Positions 45,547-54,774 of a stretch of DNA of 64,000 nt are shown piece after piece. The translations under genes were made by a program, and so were the position numbers. The stretch's first letter is position 1. Every line of letters starts with the position of its first letter. The notes below the pieces were generated by a model, which was not told the DNA's origin, ran no database searches, and saw nothing but the letters and a program-made list of their open reading frames with translations. The stretch comes from a virus. The stretch covers positions 95,073-159,072 of IMG/VR virus record IMGVR_UViG_3300047510_002187, one strand, 5' to 3'.

Positions 45547-45556
45547 GTGGTATAAT
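45528..45556 (+). promoter_or_regulatory. Extended -10 sigma70 promoter for the gp43 group
   Basis: TTGACT (45528-45533), 17 bases, TATAAT (45551-45556) with the extended -10 TG at 45548-45549. Eleven of 12 consensus positions match. The -35 overlaps the terminator stem, and the predicted start near 45563 lies past the terminator. Confidence 0.88.
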
Positions 45557-45577
45557 GTGTATTGGTGTACGACTGAT

Positions 45578-45889
45578 ATGACTGTAAAACTTGCAATTCT
45601 AAAATCTGGGGAAAATTTAATCTCCAATATCAAAGAAGCATATTATCAAGAATCATTAATGTATTATATTTTTGAGGATCCTTGTGAGGTCAAATTAGCA
45701 GGATCTTATGCTTTAAATGGTGGTGATTTTACTCATAGCATAACTTTGAATAACTGGCCTATTCTATCTAAAGATAGAACTGTGGAAATACATCCTGAGT
45801 GGATTGTTACCATAGTGGAACCAGTTGATAGATTAAAAGAACTTTACGAAAACCGTGTATCTGGAGATGAGCAAAATGGAAAAAATTAA
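45578..45889 (+). CDS. Sm-like small protein upstream of gp43 (copy 1)
   Basis: 103 residues from ATG 45578. An in-frame ATG at 45545 is rejected because it lies upstream of the predicted transcription start. VKLAILKSGENLISNI, then FEDPCEVKL, NNWPILSKDRTVEIHPEWIVTIVEPVDRLKELY. It shares the order of elements with the genes at 33117 and 45876. The function is unknown. The last 14 bases overlap the next gene. Confidence 0.72.
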   Translation: MTVKLAILKSGENLISNIKEAYYQESLMYYIFEDPCEVKLAGSYALNGGDFTHSITLNNWPILSKDRTVEIHPEWIVTIVEPVDRLKELYENRVSGDEQNGKN

Positions 45890-46130
45890 GATTCTTATAT
45901 TTGATAATGGAACCGCAATTATTAGTGAAGTTGAGGAAGTTGATGCTGTTCTCGGAGATCCTGATTGGAAACTAATAAAACCCTTCATAATAAATTCGGA
46001 CAGTACTCTTTCTCCATGGTTATCTGACTATTCATCCCAAGATACTTTCTTAGTACATTCTGATAAATTTTTTACTGTCACTAACCCTAAAGAAATCATT
46101 CTCGGAAAGTATCAAAATATTACCAAATGA
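45876..46130 (+). CDS. Sm-like small protein upstream of gp43 (copy 2)
   Basis: 84 residues from ATG 45876, chosen over in-frame GTG 45855 and ATG 45867 because GGAG lies 9 bases before it. IKILIFDNGTAIISEV, then IKPFIINSD, LSPWLSDYSSQDTFLV and TNPKEIILGKYQNI. It is a paralogue of the preceding gene and of 33117-33512. Its stop overlaps the polymerase ATG (ATGA), so it may set polymerase translation by coupling. Confidence 0.72.
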   Translation: MEKIKILIFDNGTAIISEVEEVDAVLGDPDWKLIKPFIINSDSTLSPWLSDYSSQDTFLVHSDKFFTVTNPKEIILGKYQNITK

Positions 46131-48625
46131 AATTTTACACAAATGTCCAAATGATCGGGAATAATTTCCTGGTTAGAGGTTATGATAATGGTGAGCATGT
46201 TATGTTCAAAGAAGAGTATTCACCTACTCTTTTTCTGAAATCAAATATTCCTACAAAATATAAAACCTTAGATGGTGAATATGTAGAAGCAATTAAACCA
46301 GGATCTGTGCGAGAATGTAGAGAATTATATAAAAAGTATGATGGAATTGAAAACTTTAATGTATATGGAAATGAAAGATATGTCTATCAGTATATTTCCG
46401 ACAAGTATCCGGAAGATGAAATTAAGTTTGATATCACAAAGATTAAATTAGTAACCCTTGATATTGAGACTACATCTGAAAATGGTTTTCCGGATACAAA
46501 ATCCTGCGATGAAGAAATACTGCTAATTACAATTCAGGACTATTCAAGCAAACAAATAACTACTTGGGGAACCAAACCCTTTACGAACAAACAAAAAAAT
46601 GTAAAATACATTGAATGTGCTTCTGAATATGATTTGCTTAATCGCTTCATAAATTATTGGGAGTTTAATCCTCCAGAAGTTTTGACTGGATGGAACATTG
46701 AATTTTTTGACGTTCCTTATATTTGTGGGCGTTTGTTGCGTGTTCTTGGTGAAAAGAGAATGAAAAGATTTTCGCCTTGGGGTCTCATTACGCAAAATGA
46801 AGTTTGGATAAATAATCGGAATCAAATTTGCATAGATATAGGCGGAATTACCCAACTTGATTATTTAAAACTGTATAAGTGGTCTCCTGGAACTCCACCA
46901 CAAGAGTCTTACCGACTTGATTACATTGCCTCACAAGAGTTGGGGCAAAAGAAACTTGACCACTCGGAGTTTGATACCTTCAAGGATTTTTATACTAAAG
47001 GATGGCAAAAATTTGTAGAATATAACATTGTTGACGTAGAACTTGTAGACCGTCTAGAAGATAAGTTAAAACTTATTGAACTTGCCATTACTATGGCATA
47101 TGATGCAAAAACAAACTATGAGGATGTTTTTTCTCAAGTTCGCATGTGGGACAATATTATATACAACTACTTAAAGAAAAGAAATGTTGTCATTCCACAA
47201 AGAGACAGAACAGAAAAGAATGAAAAGTATGCTGGAGCATATGTAAAAGAACCGATTCCTGGTGTTTATGAATGGGTTGTGAGTTTTGACTTGAACTCAC
47301 TTTATCCCCACCTCATCATGCAATATAATATTTCTCCAGAAACACTTATGGATGAAAAACATCCTACAGTAAATGTTGATAGAATTCTTAATCAAGAACT
47401 TGATTTTGAGAAATATAATAATTATGCCATATGTGCAAATGGGGCGATGTTCAGGAAAGATGTTCGTGGTTTTCTTCCAGAGTTGATGGAAAAAATTTAT
47501 AGTGAACGTTCCATATTCAAGAAAAAAATGCTTGCTGCCGAACAGGAGTATGAAAAAACAAAGAAGAAAGATCTCATAAAAGAGATTGCCAGATGTAATA
47601 ATATTCAGATGGCAAGAAAAATTCAACTTAACTCTGCTTATGGTGCTATCGGAAATCAATACTTTAGATACTATAAATTAGAAAATGCTGAGGCCATTAC
47701 TCTTTCTGGGCAAGTATCCATTCAGTGGATTATGAATAAGATGAACACTTATTTAAACAAGACGTTGAAAACTGATGGAGTAGACTATGTTATTGCTTCT
47801 GATACTGACTCTCTCTATATCAATATGGGTCCTTTGGTTGAAAAGGTATTCGCTGGAAGAGAGAAAATTACTGAAAGCGTTGTTTCGTTCCTTGATAAGG
47901 TCTGTCAGGTGGAATTTGAAAAGTATATTGAAAGTTCTTACCAAAAACTGGCCGACTATGTAAATGCCTATGAGCAAAAAATGGTAATGAAGAGGGAGTG
48001 TATTGCTGAGCGTGGCATTTGGACTGCAAAAAAGCGTTACATTTTGAGCGTATGGGATAGTGAAGGTGTGCGGTATTCTGAACCGAAACTTAAAATTAAA
48101 GGAATTGAAGCAATCAAATCTTCAACACCGGCACCATGTCGCAAAATGCTAAAAGATTCCTTTAAAATCCTTATGAGCGGAACTGAAGATGATATAATTT
48201 CATTTGTGGAAAACTGTCGTTCAGAATTTAAAACTCTAACACCAGAAGACATTTCTTTCCCCCGATCTGTGAATGATCTGACAAAATACAGTTGTGTCCA
48301 ATCAATCTACGAAAAAAGTACTCCCATAGCAGTTCGTGGTGCTCTTCTTTTTAACTATTATATTAAAAAGAAAGAGTTGGATAAAAAGTATTCATTGATT
48401 CAAAATGGCGAAAAGGTAAAATTTTGCTATTTGAAAAAACCAAACCCAATCTATGAGAATGTGATTTCTTTTATTCAGGAGTTTCCAAAAGAACTTGACC
48501 TAATTCCTTATGTGGATTATGATACGCAGTTTGAAAAGGGATTTCTTGAACCGTTGAATACTATTTTGAGATCTATTGGGTGGAATTCCGAAAGGAAAGC
48601 AACTCTTGATTCCTTTTTCACTTAG
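46127..48625 (+). CDS. 43: DNA polymerase gp43
   Basis: 832 residues (T4 gp43 is 898), family B. Proofreading motif Exo I VTLDIETTSE has D112 and E114. Polymerase motif A DLNSLYP begins with D388. Motif B is KIQLNSAYGAIGNQYFRYY. Motif C DTDSLY has D559 and D561. The C-terminus carries a probable clamp-binding end (ATLDSFFT). The gene is whole, with no intron or split as seen in some T4-like phages. Confidence 0.97.
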   Translation: MKFYTNVQMIGNNFLVRGYDNGEHVMFKEEYSPTLFLKSNIPTKYKTLDGEYVEAIKPGSVRECRELYKKYDGIENFNVYGNERYVYQYISDKYPEDEIKFDITKIKLVTLDIETTSENGFPDTKSCDEEILLITIQDYSSKQITTWGTKPFTNKQKNVKYIECASEYDLLNRFINYWEFNPPEVLTGWNIEFFDVPYICGRLLRVLGEKRMKRFSPWGLITQNEVWINNRNQICIDIGGITQLDYLKLYKWSPGTPPQESYRLDYIASQELGQKKLDHSEFDTFKDFYTKGWQKFVEYNIVDVELVDRLEDKLKLIELAITMAYDAKTNYEDVFSQVRMWDNIIYNYLKKRNVVIPQRDRTEKNEKYAGAYVKEPIPGVYEWVVSFDLNSLYPHLIMQYNISPETLMDEKHPTVNVDRILNQELDFEKYNNYAICANGAMFRKDVRGFLPELMEKIYSERSIFKKKMLAAEQEYEKTKKKDLIKEIARCNNIQMARKIQLNSAYGAIGNQYFRYYKLENAEAITLSGQVSIQWIMNKMNTYLNKTLKTDGVDYVIASDTDSLYINMGPLVEKVFAGREKITESVVSFLDKVCQVEFEKYIESSYQKLADYVNAYEQKMVMKRECIAERGIWTAKKRYILSVWDSEGVRYSEPKLKIKGIEAIKSSTPAPCRKMLKDSFKILMSGTEDDIISFVENCRSEFKTLTPEDISFPRSVNDLTKYSCVQSIYEKSTPIAVRGALLFNYYIKKKELDKKYSLIQNGEKVKFCYLKKPNPIYENVISFIQEFPKELDLIPYVDYDTQFEKGFLEPLNTILRSIGWNSERKATLDSFFT

Positions 48626-48634
48626 ACTTATAAT
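48606..48634 (+). promoter_or_regulatory. Sigma70-type promoter for uvsX
   Basis: TTGATT (48606-48611), 17 bases, TATAAT (48629-48634). The -10 overlaps the ATG of the 41-residue frame, so transcripts would start near 48641 and serve uvsX; the small gene would then be read only from longer transcripts. Confidence 0.65.
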
Positions 48635-48758
48635 GGAATTGCCTATAACCAAAAAAGACCTAGATTTAATTATAGAGTTAGTTAAATATAAAAATTCTGA
48701 ACTTTATGGTAGATTATGGTCTTATAGATATAAACTTAAAAATAAGGATAGAAATTAA
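48633..48758 (+). CDS. 41-residue conserved small protein before uvsX
   Basis: ATG 48633, 7 bases after the gp43 stop. MELPITKKDLDLIIELVKYKNSELY, then a basic aromatic end RLWSYRYKLKNK. Similar peptides precede uvsX in other cyanophages as I recall. It abuts the uvsX ATG with no gap. A replication or recombination accessory role is inferred only from position. Confidence 0.68.
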   Translation: MELPITKKDLDLIIELVKYKNSELYGRLWSYRYKLKNKDRN

Positions 48759-49811
48759 ATGGATTTTTTAAAAGACCTTGTAAAAGAAATTGGTGGAGAA
48801 TACGCACAACTTGCTTCAAATATTGTTGAAGATGAAACATATGTGGATACTGGATCTTATATCTTCAATGCTTTAGTGTCTGGTAGTATTTACAGTGGTG
48901 TTTCTGGAAATAAAATCACTGCGATTGCAGGTGAGCAAGCAACAGGTAAAACCTTTTTTGCTTTAGCGATGGTTAAGAATTTTTTGGAAAATAATCCAGA
49001 TGGTTATTGTTTATATTTTGATACTGAATCTGCAATAACTAAAGCATTGTTAGAAAGTAGAGGATTAGATACTTCTAGAGTTGTCGTAATCAATGTTGTC
49101 ACTGTTGAAGAATTTAGAGCAAAGACACTTAAGGCAGTTGATATCTATCAGAAAAAACCGGAAGATGAAAGAAAACCATGTATATTTGTTTTAGACAGTC
49201 TGGGAATGTTATCAACAAATAAGGAGATTACTGATACACTAGCAGAGAAGGATACAAGGGACATGACAAAACCTCAACTGATTAAGGGAGCATTCCGAAT
49301 GCTTACCCTTAAGTTGGGACAAGCAAATATTCCAATGATTGTTACCAATCATGTATATGACTCTATGAGTTTGTATTCTTCTAAAGAAATGTCTGGTGGT
49401 TCAGGTTTGCGATATGCTGCTTCTACAATCATATACCTTTCTAAGAGTAAGGAAAAGGATGGAACCGATGTAGTTGGTAATTTAATCAGAGCAAGAACTT
49501 ATAAATCTCGTTTGAGTAAAGAGAACCAAGAGGTAGAAATCAAACTGTACTATGATCAAAGAGGATTAGATCGTTATTACGGTCTTCTTCAACTTGGAGA
49601 GTATGGTGGAATGTGGAAAAGATCTGCCGGTAGATATGAAATAAATGGGAAGAAAGTTGCAGAAAAAACTATTTTATCTGATCCGGAAAAGTATTTTACT
49701 AAGGATCTTATGGATAAACTAGACGAGATTGCTAAGCATAAATTTAGTTATGGAAATTCTAAGTTAAAACTAGAAGTAGATACAGAAGAGGAACTTGATG
49801 GAGAAGATTGA
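48759..49811 (+). CDS. uvsX: Recombinase UvsX (RecA-like)
   Basis: 350 residues (T4 UvsX is 391). Walker A AGEQATGKTFFALAM near residue 60, then GYCLYFDTESA, Walker B CIFVLDSLGML, and the L2-side SKEMSGGSGLRYAAS. UvsX coats single-stranded DNA and drives strand invasion, loaded by the UvsY encoded at 31175. The end overlaps gene 41. Confidence 0.95.
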   Translation: MDFLKDLVKEIGGEYAQLASNIVEDETYVDTGSYIFNALVSGSIYSGVSGNKITAIAGEQATGKTFFALAMVKNFLENNPDGYCLYFDTESAITKALLESRGLDTSRVVVINVVTVEEFRAKTLKAVDIYQKKPEDERKPCIFVLDSLGMLSTNKEITDTLAEKDTRDMTKPQLIKGAFRMLTLKLGQANIPMIVTNHVYDSMSLYSSKEMSGGSGLRYAASTIIYLSKSKEKDGTDVVGNLIRARTYKSRLSKENQEVEIKLYYDQRGLDRYYGLLQLGEYGGMWKRSAGRYEINGKKVAEKTILSDPEKYFTKDLMDKLDEIAKHKFSYGNSKLKLEVDTEEELDGED

Positions 49812-51171
49812 ATTTTTAGTTCTCAGGAGTCTAATTAACAATGAAGATTATTTAAGAAAGGTACTTCCTTTTATTACCCCAGAATATTTTGAAGACCAAG
49901 AACAAAAAATTGTATTTGAAGAAATTTCTAAGTTTGTTTTAACTTATAATAATGTTCCTACAAAAGAGGTTCTTTCTATTGAAATACAAAAAAGAACCGA
50001 TTTAACTGAACAAGGTTATAAAAAAATCATGGGTTTGGTGAAGAACCTTGATGAAATTGTAGTTGAGCAGAAATGGTTAATTGACACTACCGAAAAGTGG
50101 TGTCGCGATCGTGCTATTTTTTTGGCACTGATGGAGTCCCTTCAACTTGCTGGAGGGACTAACCGGGATGCAATTCCATCAATTTTACAAGATGCTTTGG
50201 CAGTGTCTTTTGATAATCACATTGGACATGATTATCTTTTGGATTATGAGAAAAGATACGAACTTTATCATAAAACTGAAGATAAGATAGAATTTGATTT
50301 GGAGTATTTTAATAGAATTACGAAGGGTGGTCTTCCTAATAAAACTTTGAATATAATTCTTGCAGGAACTGGTGTTGGTAAAAGTTTAGCGTTGTGTCAT
50401 TTTGCCGCTTCAGCATTAATACAAAGTAAAAATGTGTTATACATTACTCTAGAAATGGCAGAAGAGAAAATTGCAGAAAGAATAGACGCTAATTTATTCA
50501 ATGTAAACATCACTGATATTGTCAATTTACCTAAAACTATTTTTGAAAATAAAGTATTAAATCTAGCAAAGAAATCTCACGGCACATTGATCATTAAAGA
50601 ATATCCAACTGCATCTGCTCATGCTGGACATTTTAAGGCACTCTTAAATGAATTAGCACTTAAGAAATCATTTAAACCGGATATTATTTTTATTGACTAT
50701 TTGAACATATGTTCTTCATCCAGATATAAGGGTAATAGTAACATAAATTCATATTCATATATTAAAGCAATTGCCGAAGAACTTCGTGGACTTGCTGTTG
50801 AATCTAATGTCCCAATCCTTAGTGCTACCCAAACCACAAGATCTGGATATGGTTCTTCTGATCCAGAATTGACAGACACTTCAGAATCTTTTGGTTTGCC
50901 AGCAACTGCTGATCTCATGTTTGCTTTAATATCTACTGAAGAATTAGAGGAAATGGGACAGATTATGGTTAAACAGTTGAAGAATAGATACTCTGACCCA
51001 ACACTTCATAAACGATTTGTTGTTGGAATTGATAGAGCAAAAATGAGATTATATGATGTTGAGCAGAGTGCTCAAAAGGATATCCTTGACAATGGAAAGG
51101 AATCCGAGTATGATGATGAAGAACAACAAAAGCAATCATTTAAAAACAAATTTGGAGGATTTACATTCTAA
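49798..51171 (+). CDS. 41: Replicative helicase gp41 (DnaB-like)
   Basis: 457 residues from ATG 49798 (TTG 49795 just before is not needed). Walker A ILAGTGVGKSLALCHF, H1a VLYITLEMAEEKIAERI, Walker B PDIIFIDYLNIC, and H3 ILSATQTTRSG. The hexamer unwinds the fork and works with primase gp61 (56973). It overlaps the uvsX end by 14 bases. Its own stop lies one base before the mazG start. Confidence 0.95.
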   Translation: MEKIEFLVLRSLINNEDYLRKVLPFITPEYFEDQEQKIVFEEISKFVLTYNNVPTKEVLSIEIQKRTDLTEQGYKKIMGLVKNLDEIVVEQKWLIDTTEKWCRDRAIFLALMESLQLAGGTNRDAIPSILQDALAVSFDNHIGHDYLLDYEKRYELYHKTEDKIEFDLEYFNRITKGGLPNKTLNIILAGTGVGKSLALCHFAASALIQSKNVLYITLEMAEEKIAERIDANLFNVNITDIVNLPKTIFENKVLNLAKKSHGTLIIKEYPTASAHAGHFKALLNELALKKSFKPDIIFIDYLNICSSSRYKGNSNINSYSYIKAIAEELRGLAVESNVPILSATQTTRSGYGSSDPELTDTSESFGLPATADLMFALISTEELEEMGQIMVKQLKNRYSDPTLHKRFVVGIDRAKMRLYDVEQSAQKDILDNGKESEYDDEEQQKQSFKNKFGGFTF

Positions 51172-51172
51172 T

Positions 51173-51583
51173 ATGGAAAAGCACATTGATTCTGATAAGT
51201 ATATTGAATTTGTTCGTCAGACTACATCGCCCGCTAGTAGCGATTTTGGAGCATTGGTTACTAGGTTGACTGATTTGGAAACCCAGGAAGCAGATACATG
51301 TCGTCTTATGACTGCTGCTTTGGGATTAACTGCAGAAGCGGGAGAATTCACTGAGGTTGTGAAAAAAATCTTCTTGCAGGGAAAACCTTATAATCAAGAA
51401 AATATCTTCCATATGAAAAGAGAACTTGGAGATATTTGTTGGTATATTGCTCAAGCATGTATGGCATTGGATACTAATTTCAATGAAATTTTGCAGATGA
51501 ATTATGAAAAACTTAGCGCAAGATACCCAGAAGGGGCATTTGATGTTTACCGATCAGAAGTTCGTGAAGAAAATGATGTCTAA
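51173..51583 (+). CDS. mazG: MazG-type nucleotide pyrophosphohydrolase
   Basis: 136 residues from ATG 51173, which has GGAGG 15-20 bases upstream; longer in-frame starts would run far into gp41. The MazG metal motif is seen in LTAEAGEFTEVVKKI followed by MKRELGDICWYIAQ. Cyanophage MazG proteins hydrolyse dNTPs and have been proposed to affect host (p)ppGpp signalling. A terminator follows. Confidence 0.9.
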   Translation: MEKHIDSDKYIEFVRQTTSPASSDFGALVTRLTDLETQEADTCRLMTAALGLTAEAGEFTEVVKKIFLQGKPYNQENIFHMKRELGDICWYIAQACMALDTNFNEILQMNYEKLSARYPEGAFDVYRSEVREENDV

Positions 51584-51594
51584 ATAGTAAATAA

Positions 51595-51618
51595 AGAGGA
51601 GCAAACGCTCCTCTTTTT
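51595..51618 (+). terminator. Terminator after mazG
   Basis: AGAGGAGC (51595-51602), loop AAAC, GCTCCTCT (51607-51614), T-run to 51618. Perfect 8-base-pair stem. Confidence 0.92.
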
Positions 51619-51624
51619 CGTATC

Positions 51625-51632
51625 AATAAATA
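51625..51632 (+). promoter_or_regulatory. Late promoter octamer AATAAATA before 51652
   Basis: AATAAATA right after the mazG terminator and 19 bases before the next gene, suggesting late expression of the two proteins that follow. Confidence 0.45.
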
Positions 51633-51651
51633 TAATTATAATCAAAAATAT

Positions 51652-52245
51652 ATGAAAAAATTCTCCCAATTTATTAAAGAAGCAAATAAACCAAATTTTG
51701 CAAAACTTACTGCCATGAGATTGGGATTAGTTCCTGATGGTCATGGTGGTTGGTACAATCCAAAAACTGGAGAGTATGAGGGAGAATCTGAAACTGAATC
51801 AAATGGAATTAGAATAAAATTTTCAAATAAAAATCAAAGAGCAGGAAAGCGAGATCCGGATCAAGATAGATCTAAACCGTCACCTTTAGTTCCTGCTTCT
51901 CATCAAGTTTCGGAAGAATACGAAAAAAATCTTAGAGAAAAGTATATTAATGGTGAAATATTTAATGAGGGTGATTTGGTAGAAAATTTGAATAATGGAT
52001 TGGTTGGAAAGATAATTCGTAGAGGTACAAATTATTTAATTTGCGTCACTGAAGATAGTGTGATGTTTAAACCTTGGATTAAAGATGTCATTGAGTGGAC
52101 TGATAAGTCTGGAGTTCCTGCAGATCAACGAGAGACTGGAACAGATTCTTATCGTCAGTATACTATGGATATGACTGGAACTAAAAAAATAAAAGATTTT
52201 AATATAAGGAAATTCATAAATAAGTATAAAGTTAACCGAAAATAA
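51652..52245 (+). CDS. Hypothetical protein with KOW/SH3-like segment
   Basis: 197 residues. The N-terminus MKKFSQFIKEA is a type I recall on several cyanophage accessory proteins. LGLVPDGHGGWYNPKTGEYEG follows, then a linker rich in charge. Residues about 103-145 (FNEGDLVENLNNGLVGKIIRRGTNYLICVTEDSVMFKPWIKDV) read as a small SH3/KOW-like beta barrel. The C-terminus is basic. No enzyme signature. It likely shares a late transcript with the 765-residue protein, whose ATG comes 4 bases after the stop. Confidence 0.75.
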   Translation: MKKFSQFIKEANKPNFAKLTAMRLGLVPDGHGGWYNPKTGEYEGESETESNGIRIKFSNKNQRAGKRDPDQDRSKPSPLVPASHQVSEEYEKNLREKYINGEIFNEGDLVENLNNGLVGKIIRRGTNYLICVTEDSVMFKPWIKDVIEWTDKSGVPADQRETGTDSYRQYTMDMTGTKKIKDFNIRKFINKYKVNRK

Positions 52246-52249
52246 GAAG

Positions 52250-54547
52250 ATGCTTTCTCATATTGCTACTGATTTACATAGCGCATATCTTGAAGAAGTT
52301 TTTAAACCACAATTGGGGAAGCCTGGGGCATCTACCCCCAAAAAATCTAAACCAGTTTCATCGGATTTGGATAACGATGGTGATGTGGATACTTTTGAAA
52401 AAAAAGTTCGCCAATTTATCTATGATGTTCGTCATCTGATGAAAAGAAATAATATTCCACTAGAAAAGGCATTTCAAATGAGATCTTCAAAAACAAATTA
52501 TGGCGCAGACGTTATTAAGACTGCAAAGGAAAAACTAGGAATTAAAGTTGGTGGATCTGTTGCAGTTTCTGAAGAAAGTGAAACAAGAATGGTTTATGTG
52601 ACCATTAATTATCAAAATGGCACTGTAGATAAAAGAAATGTTCCATATGATGAAATTTCTAGATTAAGGTCAAAACCAACAGTTCGTTCGGTTGAAATTA
52701 GTAGTAATCGTTCCAAAAATGATTACGATAAATCTAGAGCAGGTAAGTTGGATCCAGTTGGACAAGAAGACGGTGATATTAATAATGATGGAAAATCTAA
52801 TACCAAAACTGATAAGTATCTTTCAAATCGCAGAAATGTTAGAAGCAACGCCATTAAAAATAAAAAAACATATGGAGTGAGTGAAGGATTTTCAGATTGG
52901 CGTCAGGATCTTAAAGAAGTTCTGGGTGTTGCTGATGAAAGAGCATCCCGAAATGAAAAACAAATAAAAGAAAAAAAAGTTGATAATTATGCAGATAAAA
53001 CTATAAATTTAAAACCAGAAGTTACTGAAAAAATTTCTGTTCTTGGTGGTTATGTTGTTGAGTCTGTTGAACTTGATGAGTCTTATTTTGATAATGCTAT
53101 TGAACTTGCCACTGAGTTTTTCTACAACTTTGGGTTAAATGAGAATGGCGTAGAAATTGTTATTGAAGAACTTGGAAAGGAAAAGTTTGTTGAATGGGTA
53201 TTTGATATTGCTGAAGATAGTTTATTAATTGAACGAAAATTAAAACCAGGAGAAACTGTTTTTCCTGCAAGAACAAGAGAAAGAATTACTGGAAAACCAA
53301 TATCTAGAAAAAGAGCATCTAATTTAAAAGGTGGTGCTGCTACGACAAAAAAAACAGCAGATGAAAAAAGGAGATCTGCAAGAAAATCTACACAACAAGA
53401 ACCCGAACCAACAGAAAGACAAAAAGTATTGACAAGATTACAAGATTCGCAGAGGGAAAGAAATATTGAACGGGCAAAAGAAACTCAAGCACCTTCATCT
53501 CAACCAGATAAAAAAAGATCTATTAAAGATACCATTGCTAGGGGTGTTTTATCTGCATGGGAAGGGCATAAAGAAGCGATGAAGACCCGCAAATCTGGAG
53601 GAAATGCAGGAGAAGCAATCCGTAGGGGTCTAAGTGCTGCTTCTGGTGCTTTTAAAAAGCAAGGAACTGCACATTTTAGAGAGTGGATTACCTATTTGAT
53701 TGATGAAGGATATGACCTTTCCGATTGGACATTTGGTGAACTTCAAGAAGAATTTAATATGATTTGCGAAAAGGCAGAAAGTGAACAGCAACAAAAACTT
53801 TTTGGTCTTGCTCTTTCAGTAAAAAGAGGTGAAACCCCAAGATCCGAAGCAAGTGCTGAAGTTCTTAAGATCGTAGATAGTATGAGTGAAAAGAAAATTC
53901 GTGACTTTGCTAAAACAAAGCATGAAGGTATTCCCAAAAAAGTAGATGAAGCAATTGTTAATCCCAAAGGAAGTTCTGGCCAGAAATCGCCTAGAACAAC
54001 AAGAGGACAACAATCTGCCGCTACTATAAGTTTACTTCAAAAGTTATTGCAACAATCTAGATTGAGAGAAGATTTGAATCCAACAACCCCACAACAAATA
54101 AAAACCCAAAAAGAATTATCACAAGTGCAGGGAAAAGTTGCAAAGGCAAATCAGCAGGCATTGAAGAAAATTGAACCACCAGAAACCTCAGAGAATCAAA
54201 ATCAATCTTACGAAATGGAAGGTGAAATGATTGATGAAAGGGCAAGATCAAGAAAAGGTCAACCAAGACCTAATACAAAAGATCCTGCATGGAGAGCCAT
54301 GCGAATAGTTAAAGATGCACAAAATCCTGAAGGGATGATGACTAGAAGTGGCGGAACTGTCGCGCAACATAGAAGAAGAAGAGGAGTTCCTGGTAGATAT
54401 GAACCACCTGGACAACCAAAACAAACAACTCCGATGCAGCGACTTGCACGAAAAAAAGCAAAACCAACTCCATCAAGAGAATATGAAAATGATGTATATT
54501 CAAGAGATGGTTTAGGTGGAATTCGTGGTTATAGGTCAGGTGATTGA
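52250..54547 (+). CDS. Large mosaic protein with EF-hand-like calcium loop
   Basis: 765 residues. Residues 39-50 form a textbook EF-hand loop (D39, D41, D43, G44, D45, V46, E50). A second, degenerate dockerin-like loop begins at D176 (GDINNDGKSNTKTDKYL). A helical segment is near 290-330. A basic low-complexity stretch covers 330-460. Residues about 490-525 hold FREWITYLIDEGYDLSDWTFGELQEEF, related to the LIDEGY module in the protein at 61575. The tail is basic and Pro/Arg-rich. It reads as a mosaic of short modules, as in phage polyvalent proteins. Function unknown; virion packaging and delivery into the host is a hypothesis. Confidence 0.75.
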   Translation: MLSHIATDLHSAYLEEVFKPQLGKPGASTPKKSKPVSSDLDNDGDVDTFEKKVRQFIYDVRHLMKRNNIPLEKAFQMRSSKTNYGADVIKTAKEKLGIKVGGSVAVSEESETRMVYVTINYQNGTVDKRNVPYDEISRLRSKPTVRSVEISSNRSKNDYDKSRAGKLDPVGQEDGDINNDGKSNTKTDKYLSNRRNVRSNAIKNKKTYGVSEGFSDWRQDLKEVLGVADERASRNEKQIKEKKVDNYADKTINLKPEVTEKISVLGGYVVESVELDESYFDNAIELATEFFYNFGLNENGVEIVIEELGKEKFVEWVFDIAEDSLLIERKLKPGETVFPARTRERITGKPISRKRASNLKGGAATTKKTADEKRRSARKSTQQEPEPTERQKVLTRLQDSQRERNIERAKETQAPSSQPDKKRSIKDTIARGVLSAWEGHKEAMKTRKSGGNAGEAIRRGLSAASGAFKKQGTAHFREWITYLIDEGYDLSDWTFGELQEEFNMICEKAESEQQQKLFGLALSVKRGETPRSEASAEVLKIVDSMSEKKIRDFAKTKHEGIPKKVDEAIVNPKGSSGQKSPRTTRGQQSAATISLLQKLLQQSRLREDLNPTTPQQIKTQKELSQVQGKVAKANQQALKKIEPPETSENQNQSYEMEGEMIDERARSRKGQPRPNTKDPAWRAMRIVKDAQNPEGMMTRSGGTVAQHRRRRGVPGRYEPPGQPKQTTPMQRLARKKAKPTPSREYENDVYSRDGLGGIRGYRSGD

Positions 54548-54588
54548 AATACTAAATAATTACACCCACTTCCATAGGAGGAAGACCA

Positions 54589-54774
54589 ATGAACTTTAAT
54601 GTGCTGGTAAAATTAGGTGAAAGTCTTGTCGGTATGTTCTGGCAAAGTTGTGAAGTCAAAAGATTTGTAATTCATCTTCTTGAAAAGTATGCTGCAAGCA
54701 CTGATAATGACATTGATAATGTTGCAGTACAAATGGTAAGAACTAAACTACTCACCAATTGCCCTGAGAAGTGA
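54589..54774 (+). CDS. 61-residue small protein
   Basis: MNFNVLVKLGESLVGMFWQS, then VKRFVIHLLEKYAASTDNDIDNVAVQMVRTKLL. Amphipathic and helical, no known motif. It has an excellent ribosome site (AGGAGGAAG, 6 bases upstream) and a CTAAATA element at 54552-54558. Its stop is embedded in the GTG start of the next membrane protein (GTGA), so the pair is coupled. Confidence 0.72.
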   Translation: MNFNVLVKLGESLVGMFWQSCEVKRFVIHLLEKYAASTDNDIDNVAVQMVRTKLLTNCPEK

